Below, piece after piece: positions 20,424-30,488 of a stretch of 64,000 nucleotides of DNA. The stretch comes from Colwellia demingiae (GTDB lineage: Bacteria > Pseudomonadota > Gammaproteobacteria > Enterobacterales > Alteromonadaceae). The first letter of the stretch is position 1; every line of letters begins with the position of its first letter. The position numbers and the translations under genes are program-made. The notes beneath the pieces are model-generated. The model was not told where the DNA came from and made no database searches. It worked only from the letters and a program-made list of their open reading frames with translations. Location: assembly GCF_007954275.1 (NCBI RefSeq), contig NZ_VOLT01000006.1, positions 248,001-312,000 on the forward strand. The letters run 5' to 3'.

Positions 20424-21443
20424 TTAGCTTAAATGGTCTTTTACTAATAGTTCAGCAATTTGTACGCTATTCGTTGCCGCACCCTTGCGGACATTATCCG
20501 CAACGATCCACATATTAATGCCGCAACTATGGCTAATATCTTCACGAATACGACCAACATAAGTATCATCTTTTCCGCTCGCATCTCCAATTTGAGTTGG
20601 GAAGTCTTCATCATTACGACAAACAACAATACCAGGAGCTTGCTCTAATAAATCTTTAACTTCATCAGCTGAGATAGGTGAATTCGTTTCAATATGTAAG
20701 GCTTCGCCATGTCCAAAAAACACAGGAACACGAACAGCTGTTGGGTTAACAAGTACGTTTTCATCACCTAAAATCTTTTTAGTTTCCCAAACCATTTTCA
20801 TTTCTTCTTTGGTGTAACCATTTTCTAAGAAATCATCAATTTGTGGAATAACATTAAATGCTATTTGACGTGAAAACTTTTTACTCTCTACTGGCTTACC
20901 ACTTAATAGATTAGCTGTTTGTTTTGCTAATTCATCCATAGCTTCTTTACCACCACCAGAAACCGATTGGTAAGTACTAACATTTACACGACTAATACCT
21001 ACGGCATCATAAATTGGCTTTAACGCCACCAACATTTGAATAGTAGAACAATTCGGGTTAGCTATTATATTGCGATTACGGTAATCAGCTATCGCTTCAG
21101 GATTAACTTCAGGCACAACAAGAGGAATATCAGCGTCATAGCGAAATTCAGAGGTATTATCAATAACAATACAGCCAGCTTCAGCAGCTATTGGAGCAAA
21201 TTTAGCTGAAGTAGAACCACCGGCAGAAAAGAAACCAATTTGGACTTGGCTAAAATCAAAATCATCTGCATTTAATACTTCAATGCTCTGACCATTAAAT
21301 TCAATAATTTCACCTGCAGAGCGAGCACTGGCTAAGGGATATAATTTATTAATTGGAAATTTTCGTTCTTCAAGAATCTCCATAATAGTTTTGCCAACTA
21401 ACCCTGTTGCGCCAAGTATGCATACATCAAATTTTTGTGCCAT
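20424..21443 (-). CDS. asd: Aspartate-semialdehyde dehydrogenase
   Basis: Asd reduces aspartyl phosphate to aspartate semialdehyde, feeding lysine, diaminopimelate, threonine and methionine synthesis. The NADP-binding GATGLVGKT lies at the N-terminus. The catalytic Cys is in NPNCSTIQM (near residue 130) and the GHGEALHIE active-site histidine segment is present. I start at ATG 21443 (339 residues), because the in-frame ATG 18 bases upstream lies on the AGAGAGAGG ribosome-binding site itself. It lies between pdxB and fimV. Confidence 0.96.
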   Translation of the reverse strand: MAQKFDVCILGATGLVGKTIMEILEERKFPINKLYPLASARSAGEIIEFNGQSIEVLNADDFDFSQVQIGFFSAGGSTSAKFAPIAAEAGCIVIDNTSEFRYDADIPLVVPEVNPEAIADYRNRNIIANPNCSTIQMLVALKPIYDAVGISRVNVSTYQSVSGGGKEAMDELAKQTANLLSGKPVESKKFSRQIAFNVIPQIDDFLENGYTKEEMKMVWETKKILGDENVLVNPTAVRVPVFFGHGEALHIETNSPISADEVKDLLEQAPGIVVCRNDEDFPTQIGDASGKDDTYVGRIREDISHSCGINMWIVADNVRKGAATNSVQIAELLVKDHLS

Positions 21444-21501
21444 GTTCCTCTCTCTCTTCATTAGACTTTCTCAAACAAATGAGTCGTCTCGATAGTTTAA
21501 A

Positions 21502-22695
21502 TTAATTTTTATTAAAACCTAAACGATGTGGTACATCGCTATAAGTAGTAGATGATAAGTTGACCGTAACAGCAGAAAACTCCCTTCGAACGGGATAATT
21601 TTTCCTTAAACTGTCGAAACCTTGTACAAATAATTGTTGACGAAATATTGCATCGTCTCGCCTAACATCGTAAACCATTTTAACTAACTGGTTTAGTAAT
21701 ATTTGATTAAAATCTTGATTAATTTCAATTGCAGGGATACTAGCCGACGGTAAAAAGTTTGCTAACTGATATTTAGGCGTTATTGCTAACTGTTGACATA
21801 ATGCCTGATAGAGCATTTCACTACCACGAGCTTTTCCTTCTAAGCTATAACCTGCTATATGTGCTGTGGCTATTTCAGTATAAGGAATTAAGGCTTCAAG
21901 AACATCAGGTTCTCCTTGCCAAACATCGAGTACAATTTTTACGCCATGACCTGCCGTTTTTAATGCTAATAAGGCGTGGTTATCAATAACATCACCACGG
22001 CAAGCGCTGATTAATATTTGATCCTCACGCAATAAGGCAAGGTTCTCTGCATTTATCAATTTGTTTGTAGGATGTTCTCCACCTACAACTTTAGGCACAT
22101 GCAAAGAAATAACATCACACGCTAAAACATCCCCCAAGGGTACATAATGTCGTTGGTCAGTAGGGTTATGACTTTTATCTTGTTTTTGCTTTTCGGCTTG
22201 TTTTCTTTCAAGTAAAGGATCGCATATTTTATGTTCAATACCTAATGCAGTGAGTTTTTCACTTAAACGAGTACCTGTATTGCCGCCGCCAACAATACCG
22301 ACGGTTAATGAAGATAAAGTGAGTAAATACCGCTCAGCTAAAACGACTAATGCGCTGAGTACATACTCAGCAACTGAAATGGCATTACAACCTGGCGCTG
22401 AATGGAAAGTGATGTTTCGTTTGGCGAGATAATTTAAGTCGATATGATCAGTACCTATAGTGGCACTACCAACAAAAGAAATTTTATCGTTCAAGTGAAG
22501 TAGTTGTTCATTAACCTGAGTAATTGAACGTACTAATAAAACATCTGCATCAGCAACTTGTGCTGCGGTTAACGTCCGACCTGAAAAAGGAACTAACTCT
22601 CCCTGCTCTTCGCCATCGATACCGTTATTAAGGTGGCAGAGTTCACTAAAAAACTCTTTGGCAAATGGCATATTTTCATCAAAATATATTTTCAT
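21502..22695 (-). CDS. pdxB: Erythronate-4-phosphate dehydrogenase (vitamin B6 synthesis)
   Basis: PdxB oxidises 4-phosphoerythronate in the DXP-dependent pyridoxal phosphate pathway. The 397-residue protein belongs to the D-2-hydroxyacid dehydrogenase family. The NAD-binding VGIVGGGNTGTRL is near residue 117, ACRGDVIDN and the catalytic His region (TAHIAGYSLEGKARG) are present, and the C-terminal dimerisation domain is typical of PdxB. It is divergent from nothing nearby and reads toward asd, 58 bp away. Confidence 0.95.
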   Translation of the reverse strand: MKIYFDENMPFAKEFFSELCHLNNGIDGEEQGELVPFSGRTLTAAQVADADVLLVRSITQVNEQLLHLNDKISFVGSATIGTDHIDLNYLAKRNITFHSAPGCNAISVAEYVLSALVVLAERYLLTLSSLTVGIVGGGNTGTRLSEKLTALGIEHKICDPLLERKQAEKQKQDKSHNPTDQRHYVPLGDVLACDVISLHVPKVVGGEHPTNKLINAENLALLREDQILISACRGDVIDNHALLALKTAGHGVKIVLDVWQGEPDVLEALIPYTEIATAHIAGYSLEGKARGSEMLYQALCQQLAITPKYQLANFLPSASIPAIEINQDFNQILLNQLVKMVYDVRRDDAIFRQQLFVQGFDSLRKNYPVRREFSAVTVNLSSTTYSDVPHRLGFNKN

Positions 22696-22808
22696 AAATT
22701 CTAACTATTTGACTAAAGACATTAAAGTGTCTCAATTATACGCTCATTTAGAGCATAAGTACTAAATTTAACCCAGCAGAGCTAAAAAATTTGTCATGAA
22801 TTATAAAA

Positions 22809-22839
22809 AAACCACGCTAAATATTATTTAGCGTGGTTT
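22809..22839 (-). terminator. Intrinsic terminator of fabB
   Basis: A perfect 14-bp stem (AAACCACGCTAAAT) with a 3-base loop, followed on the minus strand by a run of seven T. Confidence 0.92.
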
Positions 22840-22892
22840 ATTATTAGTTCTAAAATGAGCATTAAGTCGGAGCTGAGCTCCAAAATATAAGC

Positions 22893-24104
22893 TTATTTAT
22901 ATTTTTTCATTACCAATGTGGCATTAGTACCGCCAAAACCAAAGCTATTCGACATAACAAGGTTTAGCTCAACATCACGCTTTTCAGTAACAATATCTAA
23001 GCCTTGTGCTTTCTCATCTAAATTATCAATGTTAATTGAAGGAGCAACAAAGTTGTTTTCCATCATTAATATTGAGTAAATAGCTTCGTGAACGCCAGCA
23101 GCACCAAGTGCATGACCTGTCATTGCTTTAGTAGCACTAATAGCTGGTGAATCTTCACCAAATAATTCTTGAATTGCGCCCAATTCTTTAACATCGCCAA
23201 CCGGTGTAGAAGTTCCGTGAGTATTTAAGTAATCAAGTTTACCTTCAACACCTTGCATGGCTTGTTGCATACAACGAACTGCGCCTTCACCACTTGGAGC
23301 TACCATGTCATAACCATCAGAGGTTGCGCCATAGCCAACAAGTTCAGCGTAAATATGTGCGCCACGTGCAAGGGCATGTTCTAATTCTTCAACAACAACC
23401 ATACCGCCGCCGCCAGAAATTACAAAACCATCACGGTCTGCATCATAGGTACGAGAAGCTAATTCAGGTGTATCATTACGACCGGCTGATAAAGCCCCCA
23501 TGCCATCAAACATCATAGCAAGTGACCAATGAACTTCTTCACCACCACCAGCAAAAACGATATCTTGTTTGCCTAATTGAATAAGCTCCATCGCATTACC
23601 AATACAATGAGCACTTGTTGCACAAGCTGAACTAATTGAGTAGTTAACACCTTTAATTTTAAAAGGCGTTGCTAAACAAGCAGATACTGTGCTGCCCATA
23701 GTTTTTGGTACGGCATAAGGACCAACACGACGAATACCACGGTTACGAAGCGTATCAGTTGAAGCAACGATGTTTTCAGATGAAGCGCCACCAGATCCAG
23801 CAACAATACCAGTACGGAAATTTGAGACTTGATCTTCAGTTAATTTTGCATCTTTAACAGCTTGATCCATAGCAATATAAGCATAACCTGCAGCATCACC
23901 CATAAAACGGATGGCTTTACGATCAATGTGATCTTTAGTTTCAATATCAGGTTTACCCCAAACTTGACTACGTAGACCTTGCTCTGCAAAACTTTCAGAA
24001 TGAGAGATACCTGACTTACCAGCTTTTAATGAGGCTAATACTTCATCCGCATTGTTACCAATACTTGAGACTATACCTAAGCCTGTTATTACGACACGTT
24101 TCAT
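22893..24104 (-). CDS. fabB: 3-oxoacyl-[acyl-carrier-protein] synthase I
   Basis: FabB is the condensing enzyme that elongates acyl-ACP and is essential for unsaturated fatty acid synthesis. The thiolase-fold catalytic triad is Cys161 (SSACATSA), His296 ([11 protein letters not shown]) and His331 ([10 protein letters not shown]). The length (403 residues) equals the E. coli enzyme. It is monocistronic, with its own terminator, and divergent from mnmC as in E. coli. Confidence 0.97.
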   Translation of the reverse strand: MKRVVITGLGIVSSIGNNADEVLASLKAGKSGISHSESFAEQGLRSQVWGKPDIETKDHIDRKAIRFMGDAAGYAYIAMDQAVKDAKLTEDQVSNFRTGIVAGSGGASSENIVASTDTLRNRGIRRVGPYAVPKTMGSTVSACLATPFKIKGVNYSISSACATSAHCIGNAMELIQLGKQDIVFAGGGEEVHWSLAMMFDGMGALSAGRNDTPELASRTYDADRDGFVISGGGGMVVVEELEHALARGAHIYAELVGYGATSDGYDMVAPSGEGAVRCMQQAMQGVEGKLDYLNTHGTSTPVGDVKELGAIQELFGEDSPAISATKAMTGHALGAAGVHEAIYSILMMENNFVAPSINIDNLDEKAQGLDIVTEKRDVELNLVMSNSFGFGGTNATLVMKKYK

Positions 24105-24361
24105 TTAACTACCATCTATAATTATGAAATTTTGCGCTATTATACAAGTAATAGCGATTGAACTGGTATTACTAGTTGCTTATCACAACAAAAAACCAGC
24201 GTACACTTGTACACTATAATATGATATCCATTCTAATATATCTATGACATTTTAATTTATCTACCTTTATTTCTGATCAAAACCTATATTTCGCGTAAAA
24301 TAGGCAAGGTAAGCGAATAGAACTATCCTCTAACACTGTCACTTCACCTAAAGAATTTTTC

Positions 24362-26410
24362 ATGAAAAAACTCGATAAAACAAATAATAGCAATAAATTA
24401 TCCTACCAAAAAGATGGAACCCCTTATTGCCAGCGCTTTGATGATATTTATTTTGAAAGTGAGTCAGGTTATCTGCAAAGTGATTTTGTTTTTATTCAAA
24501 AAAATAAAATAGGATTACGTTTACAAGTTGCTAAACAAACATTTACCGTGGCAGAAACAGGTTTTGGCACTGGGTTAAATTTTTTATTAACCTTACAGGC
24601 GTACCAAAAATCGCAACAAGCTTCATCGATTCAGCTAGCACCTTTGCATTTCATCAGCGTGGAAAAGTACCCACTAACAAAAGAGCAATTAGTCCAGTCT
24701 TTGTCTGTTTTACCGCAACTACAATCGTTAGCCTTAACACTCATTAATAGTTACCCTGATTGCCCTGTCGAAGAGTTTGGTCAAGAATTTAAAACAACCT
24801 TTTTCAATGGCCAAGTACGGTTAACTCTTATCTTTGATGATGCAGCCCAAGGTTTCTCTTCATTAAACTGTTCAAAAGAAGGTTTAGTCGATGCTTGGTA
24901 TTTAGATGGATTTACTCCAGCAAAAAAACCTGACATGTGGAGTAAGGATTTATTCTCTCAAATTGGCAGACTTTCTAAAGATCAAGCGACACTGACCACA
25001 TTTACTGTTGCTGGCTTTGTAAAAAGACAACTGCGTGATATCGGCTTTCGACTTGAAAAACTATTAGCGAAAGGTAAAAAGAAAGAAATGCTGTCTGCTG
25101 TCATGCAAAATAACCCGATAACGAATAAAGGCTACTATTTAAGACCTCTTATTACAAAACCCCAACACGTAAGTATTATTGGGGGTGGTATCGCTTCTGC
25201 TTGTGCTGCTTATGCATTAACTAAGCAAGGAGTAAAAGTAACTTTATACTGTAAAGATACTTCTCTTGCGCAAGGCGGGTCTGGCAATGCGATTGGCGCT
25301 TTATATCCTTTATTACACCAACAGGAAGATGATATAAGCTCTTTTTACCAGCAAGCTTTCTGGCGCGCTAAAGCGTTATATACAGAGATTGCCGAGCAAG
25401 GTTTTTCATTCGCACACCAATGGTGTGGATTATTAGAAGTATCTTATAAGGAAGCATTAATTAAGAGACAACACGCATTTGAAAGCCTGAATACTTGGCC
25501 TAATGACCTCATCCATGGAGTCAATGCGAAACAGGCCAGCGAACTTGCCAATATAGACCTATCTTATGGTGGTCTTTTTATGCCTAATGCTGGTTGGATA
25601 TCTCCTCAAGACTTAGTTAAACAAATTTTTAATGCGGCCAAGTCAACTACCCGTTTAAAAATAATGACCGATACTCATATCACTAAAATAAAACAAGTTG
25701 CTAATGCCACCCCAAATGAAAACAGCACTTCCTGGTCTTTAACGAGTAACCAAGGTGAATTTAACGCCAGTGTATTAGTAATATGTGGAGGTGCTGATGC
25801 GATTAAAATCGAACAGCTAAAACCTTTGCCACTTACCGCTACTCGTGGCCAAATAACGAGCATGAAGAGTAATAATAAGATAAATAAACTCTCTACCGTA
25901 ATTTGCCATAAGGGCTATTTAACCCCTGAAAATAACGGTATCCATTGCATTGGAGCAACGTTCCAGAAAAATGATACTAATATCACAACAAACAAAGCTG
26001 ATGATGAGTATAACTTAACAATGCTAGATAAGTGCTTACCAGAATTGTCGTCAACCATTGATTGGCAAGAGCAAGATATTTCTTCAAGTAAAGCAAGACT
26101 ACGTTGTATGTCACAAGACCATTTACCTCTTGTAGGTGCAGTGCCTGATATTAAAGAACATGTAGCTACTTACTCTCATTTAGCCAAAGATAAAAATTGG
26201 AAATATAGCCAAGCAGCACCGTGTATTGATAACCTTTACGTCTTACTTGGGCTTGGTGCCCGAGGTTTGTGTTCAGCACCTTTGGCTGCTGATATCTTAA
26301 CAGCTGAGTTATGTAATACCCCTTACCCAGTGGATAGCCAAATGTTATTCAACTTAAGTCCTAACCGTTTTATCATCAGGGATATTATAAAACGAAAAAT
26401 AAAGTCATAA
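24362..26410 (+). CDS. mnmC: Bifunctional tRNA mnm5s2U34 biosynthesis enzyme MnmC
   Basis: MnmC finishes the wobble modification mnm5s2U34. Its FAD domain removes the carboxymethyl group from cmnm5U and its SAM domain methylates nm5U. The N-terminal methyltransferase domain (about 1-250) shows [12 protein letters not shown] and the [17 protein letters not shown] motif. The C-terminal DAO-type FAD oxidoreductase (about 270-682) starts [17 protein letters not shown]. Both halves are complete in 682 residues. It is divergent from fabB and near yfcL and epmC, a conserved group. Confidence 0.96.
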   Translation: MKKLDKTNNSNKLSYQKDGTPYCQRFDDIYFESESGYLQSDFVFIQKNKIGLRLQVAKQTFTVAETGFGTGLNFLLTLQAYQKSQQASSIQLAPLHFISVEKYPLTKEQLVQSLSVLPQLQSLALTLINSYPDCPVEEFGQEFKTTFFNGQVRLTLIFDDAAQGFSSLNCSKEGLVDAWYLDGFTPAKKPDMWSKDLFSQIGRLSKDQATLTTFTVAGFVKRQLRDIGFRLEKLLAKGKKKEMLSAVMQNNPITNKGYYLRPLITKPQHVSIIGGGIASACAAYALTKQGVKVTLYCKDTSLAQGGSGNAIGALYPLLHQQEDDISSFYQQAFWRAKALYTEIAEQGFSFAHQWCGLLEVSYKEALIKRQHAFESLNTWPNDLIHGVNAKQASELANIDLSYGGLFMPNAGWISPQDLVKQIFNAAKSTTRLKIMTDTHITKIKQVANATPNENSTSWSLTSNQGEFNASVLVICGGADAIKIEQLKPLPLTATRGQITSMKSNNKINKLSTVICHKGYLTPENNGIHCIGATFQKNDTNITTNKADDEYNLTMLDKCLPELSSTIDWQEQDISSSKARLRCMSQDHLPLVGAVPDIKEHVATYSHLAKDKNWKYSQAAPCIDNLYVLLGLGARGLCSAPLAADILTAELCNTPYPVDSQMLFNLSPNRFIIRDIIKRKIKS

Positions 26411-26569
26411 GTATAATCGACCTACTAAATAATTAAGACAGCAAAGAAGGAGTAAATAAAAGCGTAAATAAACAAAAAAACTTGTGCTAAATCAACCTCC
26501 TTACCAGAAAAATAATTTACGGTACTTCTGTCGATAAAAAATGGTTTATTATATTTAGGAGTTCCAGAC

Positions 26570-27400
26570 ATGAAAGTCAGCTTGCCTCAATGGCCTATCA
26601 TTATCATTGCATTGCTATTAAGCATCGCTTTTCATCCCGTTGATGCCCAACAGCTAAATACATCACAAGCCATTAACCAAGCAGGGTTACAACGTATGTT
26701 GTCGCAACGTATGGCTAAGAATTATATACTATTAAGCCAAGATATCGATGCGGATGCTGCTGCCGATGAATTAGATGAAAGTGCAGCACTTTTCGAAGAA
26801 AATCTATTTAACTTAACTAGTTCAATTAAAGATAAAAAATCTAAAACGGCGCTTCAGAGGCTTAAAAGAGAATGGTATGCTTTTCGTGTATTTGCTTTAG
26901 AGAATGCTAAGACAGAAAACACTGAGCGAGTGGTCAAAAAAAGCACATCCTTACTGAAAACGGCGCATGCTTTAGTATTAAGTATCGAATTTACATCAAG
27001 ATCACATAGCGATCATTTAGTTAACTTATCAGGCAGACAACGTATGTTATCTCAGCGCTTAGCTATGCTTTATTACGCAAGCAACTCAGGTTATACGGAA
27101 AAATTATTTCAACAAGAGATGCATAAAACAGCAAGACAATTTGATCAAGCCTTAACTAAACTAATCAATTCAAGAGAGAACACTCCAGAAATCAAAGAAT
27201 CATTGCAAGATATTACTAATCAATGGAGCTTTTACAAAACTCGTTTTGATGGTTCAGATAAAGGAAGATTTTCACCTAAGACTATTAAAGTAGTTAGTGA
27301 GTCATTGTTAAAAGCAATGAACGATATCACTAAACTTTATGAGATAGTAAGCATAAGTGAAAACAAATACGCTTCTTGGATAAAACCAGCTAATAAATAA
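26570..27400 (+). CDS. Periplasmic protein with two PilJ-N/NarX-type sensor-like repeats
   Basis: A secreted 276-residue protein with a signal peptide (about 1-26, ending VDAQ) and no other membrane segment. It contains two copies of the motif N-x-(A/S)-G-x-QRMLSQR, at about 37-48 and 151-162. This motif marks the helical ligand-binding domain of PilJ-type chemoreceptors and NarX-type nitrate sensors (PilJ_N family). Normally that domain is tethered to a signalling module; here two copies occur alone, so the protein may be a free periplasmic binding protein. The ligand is unknown. The start has AGGAGTTCC upstream. Confidence 0.75.
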   Translation: MKVSLPQWPIIIIALLLSIAFHPVDAQQLNTSQAINQAGLQRMLSQRMAKNYILLSQDIDADAAADELDESAALFEENLFNLTSSIKDKKSKTALQRLKREWYAFRVFALENAKTENTERVVKKSTSLLKTAHALVLSIEFTSRSHSDHLVNLSGRQRMLSQRLAMLYYASNSGYTEKLFQQEMHKTARQFDQALTKLINSRENTPEIKESLQDITNQWSFYKTRFDGSDKGRFSPKTIKVVSESLLKAMNDITKLYEIVSISENKYASWIKPANK

Positions 27401-27424
27401 ATGAAGTTAGTTCGTATAAAAAAT

Positions 27425-27457
27425 AAAAGCGATGAACAGCACTGTTAATCGCTTTTT
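27425..27457. terminator. Bidirectional terminator between the PilJ-N-like gene and yfcL
   Basis: AAAAGCGAT and AACAG pair with CTGTT and ATCGCTTTT, with one internal mismatch. T runs lie on the plus side and A runs on the minus side, fitting the convergent genes. Confidence 0.85.
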
Positions 27458-27460
27458 TAT

Positions 27461-27757
27461 TTAGGTATTAATGGCTAATTTCTCTTGTAATTCCAACCAA
27501 AAATTACTGACAATTACGCTATCCTGTGGAGATAACTCTGCTTTAGCAGCCGCTATTTTATGATTAATCGCTTGTATTAGTTCTGTCGTTAGTGATTGTT
27601 GTTCATCACCAAAATCTGTAGCTGTCAAAGCAATTAAGCCGCGTAAGTAACCGCTAGCAAACAGAGTATCGCTATCGATATCCTGTTCAAATAAACTATC
27701 CAAATATTTATATAACTGCTCAACTGTCGTTAAGGTATTGTCTGAACTATCTGACAT
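27461..27757 (-). CDS. yfcL: YfcL family protein
   Basis: A small acidic soluble protein of 98 residues, predicted mostly helical, of unknown function. I assign it to YfcL from its size, composition (SDSSDNTLTTVEQLYKYLDSLF) and location: in E. coli yfcL lies beside mnmC and epmC (yfcM), the same set found here. It reads in the same direction as the kinase-like gene and epmC but is separated from them by 200 bp with an inverted repeat (27803-27823). Confidence 0.75.
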   Translation of the reverse strand: MSDSSDNTLTTVEQLYKYLDSLFEQDIDSDTLFASGYLRGLIALTATDFGDEQQSLTTELIQAINHKIAAAKAELSPQDSVIVSNFWLELQEKLAINT

Positions 27758-27802
27758 AAAGTTTTATCCTAGATATTAATATATATCACTTACCATAATC
27801 TT

Positions 27803-27823
27803 AAAGTGGACTTATACCACTTT
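27803..27823. repeat. Inverted repeat AAAGTGG-N7-CCACTTT
   Basis: Perfect 7-bp arms between yfcL and the kinase-like gene. It could be a weak terminator for the epmC-kinase pair or an operator for yfcL. The following 80 bases resemble part of the 6347-6612 element end (agataaaaatcagga). Confidence 0.35.
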
Positions 27824-27956
27824 CTTTAGGTTTGTGAAGTAGTTGTACAGATAAAAATCAGGACAATCTGCTCAAGATTACAATAGCTTGCTATTGGTGT
27901 TGGGAGCAACGCTGTCTTGAAGCTTTTTACCTGCACAGTGATTCATAATTTAATTA

Positions 27957-29120
27957 TTATTGAGGGCTAGCAAGTGGGTAAAGCACTTGGTCTTTATAAC
28001 CGGTCGTTATCGGCATAAATCCTGAAAGCTCTTGATCGAGTTCAACATCGCCGGTATCACTAATTAGTGGCTTATTATTCAAGGCTTCTAATTTAGCCTT
28101 AGTCGCCAAAATAGTAATGTTTTCACTACCACCAGCTTGCGCTAAAATAGTTCGAATAATACGAGGGCTTAATTGCTGATTACCACGACCAAAAACATGA
28201 CCCTGGCCACCAATTAAGGTTATAACAAGCTTAGTCACCCCCTGATAATCAGTAATTGCTTTGTAGAGTTCCGCCTCAGTGACATCGGAGGAAATCAGTG
28301 ATTGTTCGCTAACAATATCAACACCTAGTAAAGTATTTTCTAAGGCTAATTCACTCATTAAAAAAGCTGTGGTTGAGCCAGAGCCGATTATAAATTGTCG
28401 GTCATCATGGTCATTCATTTCTTCAATAACATTGGCTGCGATATCTTGTAATACCAGTTCGTCACTTTCTTTTCCGCCTGACTTAACCGCTTGCACATAG
28501 CGCAGCTCACTCGGAATTTTCATCTCGCTATACCGCTTTGCTTTGACAATGCCTTGCCTAAATAAGCTTTCATCTATATCCATCACATCACCGGTAGTTA
28601 AGGTCACTAATTCCTTGGTGACCATTAATTCAATAATGCGACCTGCGGCTTTTGGCGTAATAGCATAAACACCGGAGTGAATTTTACAACCTGCAGGTAT
28701 CCCTAAAACGGGTACTTGCTGATAATCATCATCACTAGCAACAACATTCGCAATATCTCGAGCAGTACCATCACCGCCAGCAAATAAAATAATGTCCACG
28801 CCATTTGCCAGTAAAGCTTCAACGGCTAGCTGACTATCTTCACTTTCAGTGTGCTTGTGCTTTGCTTGATAAAGTACTTCTACTTTAAAGCCTAAATCAC
28901 GGGCACATTTTTCACCCATAAGATCATTGGCGGTATAAATCACTATGTCATCTTTGTAAGGTAATAATACCTCAAGAGCCAGTGAAGCCCGCGCGTTTGC
29001 TTGAGGTTTCGCTCCTAAGGCTAATGCGTGCATTGCCATGCCGTCACTTCCCTTAAGTGCAACACTACCACCGATGCCTGCAATAGGATTGATTATAAAC
29101 CCCAATTTAAAATGTTTCAT
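27957..29120 (-). CDS. ATP-NAD kinase-like protein (COG3199 / AcoX-type)
   Basis: A protein of about 387 residues with the diacylglycerol/NAD-kinase fold. The N-terminal segment LGFIINPIAGIGGSVALKGSDG and the nucleotide-binding LFAGGDGTARDIANV (near residue 107) are characteristic of the COG3199 group. The substrate is not established. It is longer than, and distinct from, the real NAD kinase at 41509. Its start is uncertain: ATG 29120 fits homolog length and an AAAAGGAAC site, but ATG 29126 or GTG 29138 (with TAGGA upstream) are possible. It overlaps the end of epmC, so the two are translationally linked. Confidence 0.8.
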   Translation of the reverse strand: MKHFKLGFIINPIAGIGGSVALKGSDGMAMHALALGAKPQANARASLALEVLLPYKDDIVIYTANDLMGEKCARDLGFKVEVLYQAKHKHTESEDSQLAVEALLANGVDIILFAGGDGTARDIANVVASDDDYQQVPVLGIPAGCKIHSGVYAITPKAAGRIIELMVTKELVTLTTGDVMDIDESLFRQGIVKAKRYSEMKIPSELRYVQAVKSGGKESDELVLQDIAANVIEEMNDHDDRQFIIGSGSTTAFLMSELALENTLLGVDIVSEQSLISSDVTEAELYKAITDYQGVTKLVITLIGGQGHVFGRGNQQLSPRIIRTILAQAGGSENITILATKAKLEALNNKPLISDTGDVELDQELSGFMPITTGYKDQVLYPLASPQ

Positions 29121-29676
29121 ATTCATGTTCCTTTTCACTATTTCCTACATTCTCACCAAACTGTATTACCGTTAAAGGGTAAGGTGTTTGATAAAAGTTA
29201 GTTAGTGCTTCAATAAACTGCTGTGCTCGAGGTGGAAAACCATTCTCGATAAAAATTAACACTTGTTGATAAACCTTTGCTTTAAAACCACTAAGGTCAC
29301 CTTGATATCCATTGAGATTATCTGCAGAGGTATGGAATTTTCTCTGTGCTGCAACGTTAAAGGCCCATTCAATCGCTTGGGGAATAACTTCAACTTGCTC
29401 AAATTTCTTTTGTTGTTTCTCATTGCGACCATCTGGAATATACCAATAACCAAAATCTTCTAATAGACGTCTTTTTTCACCAGCTTGACACCAATGAGCT
29501 ATTTCATGGAAGGCACTGGCGTAATAACCATGAGCGAAAATTATTTGATGGAAAGCACAGGTTTCGTCGGCAGGTGCGTACAAGGGTTCATCACCACCTT
29601 TGATTAAGCGAGTATTGTATTGCTTAAAAAAAACCTGGTCGAATAGGGAAATAAGATCTTGGTAGTGGTGCTGCAT
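29107..29676 (-). CDS. epmC: Elongation factor P hydroxylase EpmC (YfcM)
   Basis: EpmC hydroxylates the beta-lysylated lysine of elongation factor P, the last step after EpmA and EpmB. The 189-residue soluble protein has the expected metal-binding segment HEIAHWCQAG (near residue 57) and GYWYIPDGR, both typical of YfcM. The genes for EF-P, EpmA and EpmB are not in the window. It is the upstream member of an overlapping pair with the COG3199 kinase-like gene. Confidence 0.9.
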   Translation of the reverse strand: MQHHYQDLISLFDQVFFKQYNTRLIKGGDEPLYAPADETCAFHQIIFAHGYYASAFHEIAHWCQAGEKRRLLEDFGYWYIPDGRNEKQQKKFEQVEVIPQAIEWAFNVAAQRKFHTSADNLNGYQGDLSGFKAKVYQQVLIFIENGFPPRAQQFIEALTNFYQTPYPLTVIQFGENVGNSEKEHEYETF

Positions 29677-29788
29677 AAACTAAGCTAATTAGCTGGAATT
29701 ATTGTCGGCTATTATAACGAAAAATAGTGATTGTTACATTGCCATTTTTAATTAATTACTGAGGTATAAATCGACTTGATACTACGAT

Positions 29789-29818
29789 CTTTGTTACGAA
29801 GTAACCCAAGATCGCTGA
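29789..29818. repeat. Inverted repeat between mnhG and epmC
   Basis: CGATCTTTGTTAC and GTAACCCAAGATCG pair around a GAA loop with a small mismatch. It is downstream of mnhG on the minus strand, so it may end that operon, but no U run follows. Confidence 0.45.
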
Positions 29819-29875
29819 GATAAGTGAGTCAACAACACTACTTAACTTAATTGCGAGAAAAAAAACTGTAAGGGA

Positions 29876-30208
29876 TTAAAGCTCATCTTCGATGTTATCT
29901 TTACCTTGGGTCCGATCTATACTATCAAGCTTATGATGAATGGCCGATTTAATCATCATATAAGCACTAATTGGTGCCGTTAGTAATAAAAACAGAGAGA
30001 TAAGTATTTCTTTTACACTAAATCCTGATTGTGTCGTGCTAAAAAAAATCATTGCGGCAGTTAACAAGGCTGCCATTCCGAGTGTTGTCGCTTTAGTTGG
30101 ACCATGAAGACGCATGAAAAAATCAGGCATTTTCACTAAACCAATAGAGCCAACGAGTACAAAAGAGCCGCCAATTAATAATAATATTGAAATAATCCAT
30201 TCAGTCAT
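29876..30208 (-). CDS. mnhG: Monovalent cation/proton antiporter subunit MnhG/PhaG
   Basis: The smallest accessory membrane subunit of the Mrp-type Na+(K+)/H+ antiporter. The 110 residues include three hydrophobic segments and the family signature GLVKMPDFFMRLHGPTKATTLG. It is the last gene of the mnhABCDEFG operon, 10 bp after mnhF. Confidence 0.93.
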   Translation of the reverse strand: MTEWIISILLLIGGSFVLVGSIGLVKMPDFFMRLHGPTKATTLGMAALLTAAMIFFSTTQSGFSVKEILISLFLLLTAPISAYMMIKSAIHHKLDSIDRTQGKDNIEDEL

Positions 30209-30218
30209 AACTTAACCC

Positions 30219-30488
30219 TTATTCTATAATATCGCCGCGTAGCAGGTATTTACATACTGCAACCGTACTAACAAAGCCCAACATCGCGATTAACAGTGCA
30301 GCTTCATAATATAATGCTGTCCCCATACTCATGCCATATAAAATAATCAATGCAATGCTATTTATATACATAGTATCGAGCGCAAGTATCCTATCAGGTA
30401 CAGAGGGTCCTACCAATAAACGCCATATATTTAATAATAATGACAAACCTATCATAGCGAACACAATTAAAATCACAGTTTCTAGCAT
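30219..30488 (-). CDS. mnhF: Monovalent cation/proton antiporter subunit MnhF/PhaF
   Basis: An 89-residue protein with three membrane helices and the typical RLLVGPSVPDRILALDTM segment near residue 23. It overlaps mnhE by 7 bases and is followed by mnhG. As part of the Mrp complex it helps export Na+ in exchange for protons. Confidence 0.93.
   Translation of the reverse strand: MLETVILIVFAMIGLSLLLNIWRLLVGPSVPDRILALDTMYINSIALIILYGMSMGTALYYEAALLIAMLGFVSTVAVCKYLLRGDIIE

Noticed and set aside
27824-27910. Third full copy of the MITE-like element
   Set aside because: Only a short stretch (agataaaaatcagga) resembles an element end; no matching second end was found.
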